Of a stretch of 34,089 bases of DNA, positions 15,153 to 22,858 are shown in pieces (position 1 is the first letter of the stretch; each line of letters opens with the position of its first letter). Origin of the DNA: Lachnospiraceae bacterium UBA3282 (lineage in GTDB: Bacteria > Bacillota > Clostridia > Lachnospirales > Lachnospiraceae); the NCBI GenBank assembly GCA_002361735.1, contig DETS01000021.1, positions 1-34,089 of the forward strand, in the 5' to 3' direction. The position numbers and the translations under genes were made by a program. The notes under the pieces were generated by a model. That model made no database searches. It was not told the origin of the DNA and was given only the letters and a program-made list of their open reading frames with translations.

Positions 15153-17735
15153 TTATTTTCTCCGCGCCGTCAACGCCTCATTCTCCACAGTGATGAGGAT
15201 GGTATCCTTCGCGTCCACCTGATCGGAAAGAATCAGCTTTGCGGACAGCGTCTCCACATGCTTTTGAATATAACGCTTCAAAGGTCTTGCACCGTACACG
15301 GGATCGTAAGCATTGTCCACGATAAACTGCGCCGCCTCGGGCGAAAGCTCAATCGACAGTTCCCTGTCGGCAAGCCGCCTGTTGAGGTCATCCACGATCA
15401 GCCGAATAATGCCGCTGATATTGTCCTTTGTCAAAGGCTTGAACAGGATCGTTTCATCCAGACGATTCAAAAATTCCGGTCGGAAATGATTTCGCAGCTC
15501 GCCCATCACCAGACTTTCCGCCTGTTCTGTGATCGCTCCCTGCGCATCGATCCCCTCCAGCAGATACTCCGCGCCGATATTGGAGGTCATGATCAAGATG
15601 GTGTTCTTAAAGTCCACCGTCCGCCCCTGTGAATCCGTGATACGCCCGTCGTCAAGCACCTGTAAGAGCACATTGAAGACATCGGGGTGCGCCTTTTCTA
15701 TTTCATCAAAGAGCACCACTGAGTAAGGTTTCCTCCTGACCGCTTCGGTCAACTGACCGCCCTCCTCATAACCGACATATCCGGGAGGCGCTCCCACCAG
15801 CCTGGATACGGAATGCTTCTCCATATATTCACTCATATCGATACGGACCATATTCGTCTCATCGTCAAAGAGCGATGCCGCCAATGCCTTGGCAAGTTCC
15901 GTCTTACCCACGCCCGTAGGACCGAGGAACAGGAAGGACCCAATAGGCTTGGTGGGATCCTTGATGCCCGCCTTGGAGCGGATGATCGCATCCGTTACCT
16001 TGGTCACGCCTTCATCCTGCCCGATCACCCGCTTGTGCAGCTCCTCGTCCAGATGCAGAGTCTTGTTGCGCTCGCTCTCCGTCAGCTTTGCCACCGGAAT
16101 ACCCGTCCAACGGGAAATGATCTTCGCGATTTCCTCGTCGGATACGCTCTGATGCACTAAAGAGAGATCTTCCTCCCCGACACGGTCCTCCTCGATCTCC
16201 AGCTGTTTTTTCAGATTAGGCAACTTTCCGTAGCTTAATTCCGCCGCCTTCTCATAATCGCCGTCCCGCTGCGCAATCTGGATCTGGCTGTTCACTTCGT
16301 CGATTTCCTCACGGATCTTCGATAATTTCTCAACGGACGCCTTCTCATTCTCCCACTGCGCCATGCGGTTTTTCAGTTCTTCCTTAAGTTCCGCCAACTC
16401 TTTCTGCAAATGGGAGAGCCGCTCACGGCTTAGATTGTCATCCTCCTTTTTCAGAGCCGTTTCTTCTATTTCTAACTGCATGACCCTGCGCTGCAGTTCA
16501 TCGAGCTCTGTCGGCATGGAATCCAGCTCTGTCTTGATCAAAGCGCAGGCCTCATCCACCAGATCGATCGCCTTATCCGGCAGGAAACGGTCGGAAATAT
16601 AACGGTTGGAGAGCACTGCCGCGCTCACCAGCGCATTGTCCATGATTTTCACACCATGGTAAACTTCGTAGCGTTCCTTCAGTCCCCGTAAAATCGAAAT
16701 GGTATCCTCCACCGTAGGTTCATCCACCAGTACCGGCTGAAAACGCCGCTCCAACGCCGCATCCTTTTCAATATACCGGCGATACTCATCCAGCGTGGTC
16801 GCACCGATACAGTGCAGCTCGCCCCGCGCCAGCATAGGCTTTAACATATTGCCCGCATCCATGGCACCGTCCGTCTTACCCGCGCCCACGATCAGATGCA
16901 GTTCGTCGATAAAGAGGATGATCTGCCCGTCGCTGTTTTTCACATCGTCCAGCACCGCTTTCAGACGTTCCTCGAACTCGCCCCGGTACTTTGCACCCGC
17001 TACCAGCGCTCCCATATCCAGGGAAAATATTTTCTTATTCTTGAGTCCTTCCGGCACGTCGCCCCTGACGATCCGCTGCGCCAGCCCTTCCGCAACTGCC
17101 GTCTTACCGACACCCGGTTCCCCGATCAGCACGGGATTGTTCTTCGTTTTGCGGGAAAGGATGCGGATCACGTTGCGGATCTCGCTGTCACGCCCAATCA
17201 CAGGGTCGAGCTTCTGGCTCCTCGCCTTTTCCACCAGATCCTGTCCGTATTTTTCCAAGGTATCGTAAGTCGCCTCCGGATTGTCCGAGGTCACGCGCTG
17301 ATTGCCGCGCACCGTGGAGAGCGCCTGCAAAAACCGCTCCCTCGTAATGCCAAACTCGCGGAAAATCTCTTTGATTTCCTTATTGGGGTGCTTTAACATG
17401 GCAAGGAACAGATGCTCCACCGACACATACTCGTCGCCGAGCGCCTTTGCCTCGTCTTCCGCACCGATCAGCGCCTTATTCAAGTCCTGACCGATATAGA
17501 TCTGACCGCCCTGCACCTTGGTGCGCTTGGCAAGTGCCTGCTCCACTCGGTTTACATAATATTCTTTCTGAATCTCCATCTTCTCGATCAGCTTTAAGAT
17601 CAGACTGTCGTCAATGGTGAGCAGACTGTATAACAGATGTTCCTGCTCGATCTCCTGATTGCCGTACTCGTAGGCAAGCTTTTCACAGCGTTCCACCGCC
17701 TGTATGGATTTTTGGGTAAATTTCGTTAAGTTCAT
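15153..17735 (-). CDS. clpB: ATP-dependent disaggregase ClpB (Hsp100)
   Basis: This hexameric AAA+ chaperone extracts polypeptides from aggregates together with DnaK. Its 860 residues comprise the ClpN repeats (about 1-145), NBD1 with Walker A GEPGVGKT (205-212) and Walker B LFIDELH, the coiled-coil M domain (about 410-525, ELDELQRRVMQLEIE onward) that distinguishes ClpB from ClpA/ClpC, and NBD2 with GPTGVGKTE near 603 and a VVLFDEIEKAHPDV Walker B. The length is normal and no IGF/IGL ClpP-binding loop was seen. The ATG has GGGAGG at 5 nt. Regulation is visible: a CIRCE operator overlaps the promoter, so HrcA repression is expected. A separate 17-bp palindrome lies just before the ribosome site. 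Confidence 0.97.
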   Translation of the reverse strand: MNLTKFTQKSIQAVERCEKLAYEYGNQEIEQEHLLYSLLTIDDSLILKLIEKMEIQKEYYVNRVEQALAKRTKVQGGQIYIGQDLNKALIGAEDEAKALGDEYVSVEHLFLAMLKHPNKEIKEIFREFGITRERFLQALSTVRGNQRVTSDNPEATYDTLEKYGQDLVEKARSQKLDPVIGRDSEIRNVIRILSRKTKNNPVLIGEPGVGKTAVAEGLAQRIVRGDVPEGLKNKKIFSLDMGALVAGAKYRGEFEERLKAVLDDVKNSDGQIILFIDELHLIVGAGKTDGAMDAGNMLKPMLARGELHCIGATTLDEYRRYIEKDAALERRFQPVLVDEPTVEDTISILRGLKERYEVYHGVKIMDNALVSAAVLSNRYISDRFLPDKAIDLVDEACALIKTELDSMPTELDELQRRVMQLEIEETALKKEDDNLSRERLSHLQKELAELKEELKNRMAQWENEKASVEKLSKIREEIDEVNSQIQIAQRDGDYEKAAELSYGKLPNLKKQLEIEEDRVGEEDLSLVHQSVSDEEIAKIISRWTGIPVAKLTESERNKTLHLDEELHKRVIGQDEGVTKVTDAIIRSKAGIKDPTKPIGSFLFLGPTGVGKTELAKALAASLFDDETNMVRIDMSEYMEKHSVSRLVGAPPGYVGYEEGGQLTEAVRRKPYSVVLFDEIEKAHPDVFNVLLQVLDDGRITDSQGRTVDFKNTILIMTSNIGAEYLLEGIDAQGAITEQAESLVMGELRNHFRPEFLNRLDETILFKPLTKDNISGIIRLIVDDLNRRLADRELSIELSPEAAQFIVDNAYDPVYGARPLKRYIQKHVETLSAKLILSDQVDAKDTILITVENEALTARRK

Positions 17736-17750
17736 AGCAGCCTCCCTTCT

Positions 17751-17767
17751 GTGCAGACGGTCTGCAC
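17751..17767. repeat. 17-bp perfect palindrome in the clpB leader
   Basis: GTGCAGAC-G-GTCTGCAC lies immediately upstream of the clpB Shine-Dalgarno site. As DNA it is a symmetric operator-like site; as RNA it would be a 7-bp stem with a 3-nt loop next to the ribosome site. It is distinct from CIRCE. Confidence 0.6.
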
Positions 17768-17815
17768 AAAGCCCTTTTCGGGTGATTCTTCTGCTTTTCT
17801 TCTGCTTACATCATC

Positions 17816-17844
17816 ACATTACATCGGATTGTTAGCACTGTCAA
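17816..17844 (-). promoter_or_regulatory. clpB promoter
   Basis: A perfect -35 TTGACA (17839-17844) lies inside the CIRCE element. The -10 is either TAATGT (17816-17821, 17-nt spacing) or TGTAAT (17818-17823, 15-nt spacing). HrcA bound at CIRCE would block the -35. Confidence 0.6.
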
Positions 17845-17858
17845 GAGGTGAGTGCTAA
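17832..17858. promoter_or_regulatory. CIRCE operator (HrcA binding site)
   Basis: TTAGCACTG-N9-GAGTGCTAA matches the consensus TTAGCACTC-N9-GAGTGCTAA with one mismatch, and the 9-nt spacing is exact. It overlaps the clpB -35, so HrcA should repress clpB until heat or misfolded protein titrates GroE/HrcA. Confidence 0.93.
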
Positions 17859-17900
17859 TAAATTTATTAAAAATTTGCAAACCCGGTATTATGCGGGTTT
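17859..17900 (-). terminator. Intrinsic terminator of the GH78 gene
   Basis: AAACCCG (17879-17885) pairs with CGGGTTT (17894-17900) around an 8-nt loop; the stem overlaps the GH78 stop codon. On the minus strand it is followed by GCAAATTTTTAATAAATTT. It lies directly upstream of the CIRCE-controlled clpB promoter and insulates it. Confidence 0.68.
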
Positions 17901-20900
17901 ACGAGTCACAGGAGAATGAATAAACACCTGACTGCAGTTCAAATATCATATCCCCACCGTCCATTCCTATATAGGTAACGCCATCGGCTTTTTCAACAGA
18001 CACACCGCTCTCCCTATAATCCCCCGCAGGCAAATATAACGTCGCAGTGGTATTGGCGGGAACCGTCGCTTCATACAACAGCCCGGTTTCCGTCTTCGTC
18101 CATGTACTCACGATCGTACCGTAAACCGAATCATAGCTGCCCTTTACATAGGTCAGGCTGCCGCCGACAGAAGGCTGCAAAAAGAAATGTTTGAAACCGG
18201 GATGCTCCTCGTCACGCTCGATTCCCGCAGAATAGCGATACATCCACTCGGCAACAGATCCGTAAGCGAAATGATTTAATGACCCCTTAATATAGTAATC
18301 TCCGGCTTCATTCTGAATCGAATAAGCATTCCAGTCCTCCCATGATGTGGTAGCTCCCCGCAAAACATTGTACAGCCAGCCGGGTGCTTCCTCCTGTTCC
18401 AACAGCGCATAAGCTAAATCATCACGCCCAATATCGCACAGCGTCGGATTCAGGAAACTCAACCCCGCAAATCCGGTGGTCAGATGGTTGTTATTCCATT
18501 CTACGATCACAGCCAGTCTGTCCGCGGCACTCTCCCTCAATTCTTCCGGAAACAAACCAAAAGCCAATCCCAACACATAGGTCGTCTGCGTGTCATAAGT
18601 GGTCGCGCCCTCTTCAGTAACGAAATTCGCAATCCACGCAGCCTTGAAATGATCATGGTATTCCATAAACCTCGCGGCATCCTCCGTTTTACCGATTGCC
18701 GCCGCCATCTTAGATAATAACTCGCAGGAATACGCTGACCAGGCTGTATTGACACAGTCACGGGCAGGATTGCTCAGTGTCAGATGGTCTCCATAGCCAC
18801 TGTCGGGGCGGAGCCAGTCCACGCTGTTGCATACCAGATATTCAACCCACTTACACATCCCCTCATAGGAATCCTCAATGATCTGCGTGCTTCCATACTG
18901 TTGATACAGATTCCATGTGATGATAACAATCGCATCTCCCCAGCCGTTGTTGCCGCCATTGCCGCCTTTTCCGTTATCCTCCACATACCCAAGCGTACGG
19001 GGCGCCATGTCTGCGACAGAACCGTCCTCTCTCTGGGTATCCGCTAATTCCTGTACATAGTCAGCATAGAAATTCAGGACATCGGCATGATATGACGCCG
19101 TGCGGGAAAAAATCTGTGCATCTCCACTCCATCCGAAACGCTCCGTTCTCTGGGGACAGTCAGTTGGCAGACCGGTAAAGTTCCCTATCTGACTCCAATA
19201 GGAATTGGAATATAATTGATTGATCTTTTCACTGGAAGTCTCATAATAGCCGGTGCGCTCCATATCGGAAGATAATGCCAGCGCTTCCACCTTTATGATC
19301 TCTACGGATTCATCCAGATTCACAAATTCCATATAACGAAAGCCATGATAAGTAAATACGGGACTGTAAGTTTCACCCCCGGCAATGCCTTTCAAAAAAT
19401 ACTGATCGGTCTGCTGTGCCCCTAAAAGATTACGGGTATAAACCGTGCCGGGACTCCCATCTGCCGTAAGCAGGTGTTCTTCATTCAGCCACTCGCCGTG
19501 CCGCATGGTGATCACATTCCCTGCCGTTCCTTTCACGGTAACGCGCACCACGCCGGTCAATTCCTGCCCAAAATCGTAAACCCGGCAGCCGGCTTTCGGC
19601 TCAGTTACGGAAACAGGCTCCAGAATCTCCACCGCACGGACAGGGGGATCGAACTGCGCCACCAACTTAAAATCATGATTCTTACCATTCACATCCGTAG
19701 GACGGCGGACAGCGACAGTCTGCCATGAATCATCCGCAAAACCAAACTCACACCAGCCGTCCGCTTCCTTATCCGCCCTGTAAATCTCACCCTGCCAGAA
19801 ACTATTGGTACGGATCGGGCCATCGTCATACAGTTTCCATGTATCATCCGTGACGATCACATCCTGCTCCCCATTTTCATATGTGATCACCAGCTTGCCT
19901 AAAAAAGCCAGATGGTCCCCCCAGACAATGCCTGTATTATCTGTTGACGTATTCCTGTCATACCAGCCGTGTCCCAGATACAGTCCCATGGCATTGCCGC
20001 CCTCTTTGACCAGATCAGTCACATCAAATGTCTGATAGGTAGAGCGGATATTATATGCCGCCGCTCCGGGATTAAAGTACGTATCTGATATTTTTTCCCC
20101 GTTGATATAAAAGTCATAGATACCGGCGGCGGCAGCATAAAGCCGCGCACTCTTTATGGCGCCTTTTTCCGCAGTAAACTCCTTGCGCATCATGGGCGCC
20201 GGATCGTTCTCCATAGAATAAGCAGTGGGCGTAGCGATTACCGCACCGTTATGCCGATACCACCCGTCATCGGTCATATCAATAAAGACCTCCCCGAAAA
20301 TGGTATTGTACGGATCGGAAAAGTCCTCATCATATATCACTTCGCCGGTCGCATCGTTGACAACCCTGAAGGATTGATAATATACCGCTTTTTCACTGCG
20401 TCCCGCGTTCATGCCAAAGCCGCAGTCGGTACCTCTTATATAGCCGAAATCCCCACCGGCTGCTTCTTCATCATCAATGTAAACTGTCAGCTTCTGTTCC
20501 GCCGCCTTCAAGGTCAGCTTAAACGCCCTGCTTTTCAGATCGGCAGCCGAAAACTTGTCCGTTTTACCGCCTCCGCTCTCCGTCCACTCACCGAGACGGT
20601 TTTCCCGATACCAGCAGATTGCAACCGTATCATCCTCCTCATAGTTGACTTTCAGATTACAGGAAGATCCGTCCTGCGGCGTATATCCCCAGACAATGCT
20701 GGCATCCCCTTCCGGCGCCCTGACCACAGCCTCCACCGTAAAATAGGGATTGGCTTCGCTGTCATAAAGCGGCTCCTCCGGTGCCGCAATCCACTGCGCA
20801 TCACTCCAATCCCCATCCATAAGCGCAGTCTCGAAGTATGCTTCCTGTGTGGAAAGAACAGCCTTTTCGTCTTTATCCCAAACCTTTACCTGCCAATAAT

Positions 20901-21228
20901 AACGGGTACAGGGTTCCAGAGGTTCACCTGCATAACGGATATCCACAGCGTCACCGCTTTCTACCCTGCCGCTGTCCCAGACATAAACACCGTTTGCCAG
21001 ATTCTCCGCGGAATCTCCCACCAAGACCTGATAGGCCGTCTGATACTGACCACGGATATCGCTGGTCATCTGCCAGCTGAATCGGGGATTTTCCGCATCA
21101 ATACCGAGCGGATTCTCCCTGTATTCTGTCCGAAGTTTCCCAACGCAGACAGCATCCGCTTCTTTCTGCCCACAGCCTGAGATAATCAACAGCTGCAAAA
21201 CCAAACACAAGAACAGAAACTTTTTCAT
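17899..21228 (-). CDS. Lipoprotein alpha-L-rhamnosidase, GH78
   Basis: This inverting glycosidase removes terminal alpha-L-rhamnose from pectin, flavonoid glycosides or bacterial polysaccharides. It has 1109 residues from ATG 21228 (GGAAGG 10 nt upstream). MKKFLFLCLVLQLLIISGC is a lipoprotein signal with lipobox ISGC, so the enzyme should be tethered outside the membrane. Domain order: an Fn3-like domain (LGIDAENPRFSWQ), an inserted jelly-roll-like region (about 165-320), the rhamnosidase N and beta domains, the (alpha/alpha)6 catalytic domain and a C-terminal beta domain. DCPQRTERFGWSGD carries the general acid and GATTSWEDWNAY the general base. No sugar transporter is adjacent. It lies 85 nt behind the DUF234-type ATPase, possibly cotranscribed. 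Confidence 0.92.
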   Translation of the reverse strand: MKKFLFLCLVLQLLIISGCGQKEADAVCVGKLRTEYRENPLGIDAENPRFSWQMTSDIRGQYQTAYQVLVGDSAENLANGVYVWDSGRVESGDAVDIRYAGEPLEPCTRYYWQVKVWDKDEKAVLSTQEAYFETALMDGDWSDAQWIAAPEEPLYDSEANPYFTVEAVVRAPEGDASIVWGYTPQDGSSCNLKVNYEEDDTVAICWYRENRLGEWTESGGGKTDKFSAADLKSRAFKLTLKAAEQKLTVYIDDEEAAGGDFGYIRGTDCGFGMNAGRSEKAVYYQSFRVVNDATGEVIYDEDFSDPYNTIFGEVFIDMTDDGWYRHNGAVIATPTAYSMENDPAPMMRKEFTAEKGAIKSARLYAAAAGIYDFYINGEKISDTYFNPGAAAYNIRSTYQTFDVTDLVKEGGNAMGLYLGHGWYDRNTSTDNTGIVWGDHLAFLGKLVITYENGEQDVIVTDDTWKLYDDGPIRTNSFWQGEIYRADKEADGWCEFGFADDSWQTVAVRRPTDVNGKNHDFKLVAQFDPPVRAVEILEPVSVTEPKAGCRVYDFGQELTGVVRVTVKGTAGNVITMRHGEWLNEEHLLTADGSPGTVYTRNLLGAQQTDQYFLKGIAGGETYSPVFTYHGFRYMEFVNLDESVEIIKVEALALSSDMERTGYYETSSEKINQLYSNSYWSQIGNFTGLPTDCPQRTERFGWSGDAQIFSRTASYHADVLNFYADYVQELADTQREDGSVADMAPRTLGYVEDNGKGGNGGNNGWGDAIVIITWNLYQQYGSTQIIEDSYEGMCKWVEYLVCNSVDWLRPDSGYGDHLTLSNPARDCVNTAWSAYSCELLSKMAAAIGKTEDAARFMEYHDHFKAAWIANFVTEEGATTYDTQTTYVLGLAFGLFPEELRESAADRLAVIVEWNNNHLTTGFAGLSFLNPTLCDIGRDDLAYALLEQEEAPGWLYNVLRGATTSWEDWNAYSIQNEAGDYYIKGSLNHFAYGSVAEWMYRYSAGIERDEEHPGFKHFFLQPSVGGSLTYVKGSYDSVYGTIVSTWTKTETGLLYEATVPANTTATLYLPAGDYRESGVSVEKADGVTYIGMDGGDMIFELQSGVYSFSCDS

Positions 21229-21250
21229 TCCTTCGTTTCCTTCCAATTTT

Positions 21251-21312
21251 CTTAGCGCTGCAAATTGCAATCCGCTTCGGTATCTTTCCTACCGCTAAGG
21301 CGGACGCCCGCC
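21251..21312 (-). repeat. Structured spacer between the ATPase and GH78 genes
   Basis: CTTAGCG (21251-21257) pairs with CGCTAAG (21293-21299). Inside are CGGTA/TACCG (21278-21282 with 21290-21294) and the dyad TGCAAATTGCA (21259-21269). A GGCGG-ACGC-CCGCC hairpin (21299-21312) follows the ATPase stop. There is no U-run. It may be a processed intercistronic structure or an operator. Confidence 0.4.
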
Positions 21313-21313
21313 A

Positions 21314-22702
21314 TCACGAAATACTGTGATACATCTCTTCCAGAGAGATCAAAATCAAATTCTCCGCCTGCCCGGCCGCAAACCCCGACCTGCTCAGAAA
21401 ACCGTATTTGTAACAGGAAAATCCCGTTTCCCGCACCTGTGCAATTTCGTCGCGGATCATCTCTTCCGAAACCGGCTCTTTGCGGAACTTTGCCTCATAA
21501 AAGATATAGCCTTTGGCATCCTTCGTCACAATGTCAAATTCACCGTTCTTTTTATGCACCGGATCGTCATAATAGTACCTGCCGATCTTCTCAAAAGGTT
21601 CTTCCAGCAGTCCCCGGCGATTTAAGCGGATCAAATACTGTCTGCCAATCGTCTCAAAAGCGTGCGGCACGTATTCGGTCTCAAAATCTTCCTTAATGTA
21701 ACGTTCATAGAACTGATTCGGCTCCATGACATTCATCTGGGACAGATAGCGAAAAACATAGCGATAATAAAACAAGGATAAATTATCAATGATTCGATAG
21801 CTTACTCTTTTGCGGTTTTTCTCGTCATTGATCGGCGCCTGTTTCTCCACCATTTCCATGCGAATCAGCTTCTCCAACACATCCACCATTGCCGGACCGC
21901 TGGATACATGGGACTGCGAAAGAATATCGCTGTACTTGGAAAAGCCGCGCGAAAGGGCGTCAAACACCTCGTTTGCGTTAATGATCTTCGATATCTCCGA
22001 TTTTAGGTACATGGAGACCTCATTTTCCAACCTTGCTCCCGGAGAGGCAATGAGTTCCGTGATATTCTCTCTCACGGTAAGCGCCGGATCGATCAGCCTG
22101 TTAAAATAAGGGATTCCACCGAACACACTGTACAATCTGACCTTATCCTCATCCGAAAAATCAGGATAAAACAGCGCCGATTCCAGATAATCCATCGGTT
22201 TCAGGTCTATCGTCAGATCCACGCGGCCGTAGAGCGGATTTTCATTTAAAATGAGGGATTTCATGATATCCACAAAAGAGCCGCACAGAATCAGCTTCAA
22301 CCCGGCGCTGTCACTGTATTTATCGATCAGGGACTGCAAAATGCTGTCCAGCCCGGTCACACATTCGCGAAGATAGGAGTATTCATCCAAAACAAAGACC
22401 AGCTTTTCCTGACGGGATTTCTGAAACAGGAAGTCCAGCACCTCCTCCATGCTGCCAAAAGCCGGTTTCGGCAGCCCGAATTTCCCCGCGATCAACACGG
22501 CCAGACTATCCACATTATTCAGTTCCGTCGTCTGCTTGCATTCATAATAGATACTCAGGGCATCCGTTTCCTTGAGCACCTGTTTGATCAATTCGCTCTT
22601 TCCGACACGTCTGCGCCCATAGATCAGGGTCACTGCCTGACCTTCCCGCTCCAACATCCGGCACAGCTTTTTTCTTTCCTCCGTTCTGCCAAGAAATGCC
22701 AT
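21314..22702 (-). CDS. DUF234-type ATPase (archaeal-ATPase family with nuclease-like C-terminus)
   Basis: The protein has 462 residues. The N-terminal STAND/archaeal-type P-loop ATPase domain has FLGRTEER, Walker A GRRRVGKSE (about 29-37), Walker B FVLDEYSYL and sensor LILCGS. A winged-helix segment (about 250-300) follows, then a C-terminal DUF234-like domain. There GEFDIV...YIFYEAKFRK gives the D-x(n)-E-x-K pattern of PD-(D/E)xK nucleases. The physiological role of this family is unresolved; roles in DNA transactions or as phage/plasmid-related factors have been suggested. ATG has AGAGG at 7 nt. It is transcribed from a near-consensus promoter preceded by a 15-bp periodic repeat. Confidence 0.85.
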   Translation of the reverse strand: MAFLGRTEERKKLCRMLEREGQAVTLIYGRRRVGKSELIKQVLKETDALSIYYECKQTTELNNVDSLAVLIAGKFGLPKPAFGSMEEVLDFLFQKSRQEKLVFVLDEYSYLRECVTGLDSILQSLIDKYSDSAGLKLILCGSFVDIMKSLILNENPLYGRVDLTIDLKPMDYLESALFYPDFSDEDKVRLYSVFGGIPYFNRLIDPALTVRENITELIASPGARLENEVSMYLKSEISKIINANEVFDALSRGFSKYSDILSQSHVSSGPAMVDVLEKLIRMEMVEKQAPINDEKNRKRVSYRIIDNLSLFYYRYVFRYLSQMNVMEPNQFYERYIKEDFETEYVPHAFETIGRQYLIRLNRRGLLEEPFEKIGRYYYDDPVHKKNGEFDIVTKDAKGYIFYEAKFRKEPVSEEMIRDEIAQVRETGFSCYKYGFLSRSGFAAGQAENLILISLEEMYHSIS

Positions 22703-22744
22703 GGAATCCTCTCTCCCATCTAAATTATGATCATCTTCGCATTC

Positions 22745-22773
22745 ATTGTAACACAGGAAAAAAGAGATGTCAA
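22745..22773 (-). promoter_or_regulatory. Near-consensus promoter of the DUF234-type ATPase gene
   Basis: TTGACA (22768-22773) and TACAAT (22745-22750) are separated by 17 nt. The predicted start is near 22738. The promoter is strong for what is usually a low-abundance protein, which makes repression through the adjacent repeat array plausible. Confidence 0.8.
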
Positions 22774-22778
22774 TTTTT

Positions 22779-22840
22779 ACTCGGTTGAAACCGAGTCAGT
22801 CGAAACCGAGTCAACTGCGGCCGAGTAAAATATTTCCGAG
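22779..22840. repeat. 15-bp periodic CCGAG repeat array upstream of the ATPase promoter
   Basis: CCGAG occurs at 22791, 22806, 22821 and 22836, exactly 15 bp apart four times. The copy nearest the promoter is part of the perfect dyad ACTCGGTT-GA-AACCGAGT (22779-22796). The first two units are nearly identical over 15 bp, and the outer two keep mainly the CCGAG core. The array ends 6 bp from the -35. Confidence 0.8.
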
Positions 22841-22858
22841 CAAAATTCCAACTTGACT

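Noticed and set aside
20251..21180. 309-residue plus-strand open frame opposite GH78
   Set aside because: Antisense shadow with no ribosome site or recognisable family; the minus strand has a lipoprotein signal and GH78 motifs.
22727..22828. 33-codon plus-strand frame with a pentapeptide repeat (SVETE) across the CCGAG array
   Set aside because: No ribosome-binding site, it overlaps the opposing promoter, and the repeat continues beyond its stop with the same 15-bp period, so the DNA repeat is the better explanation.
22779..22840. CRISPR-like array
   Set aside because: Units are only 15 bp with a 5-bp conserved core, no spacers of CRISPR length and no cas genes.
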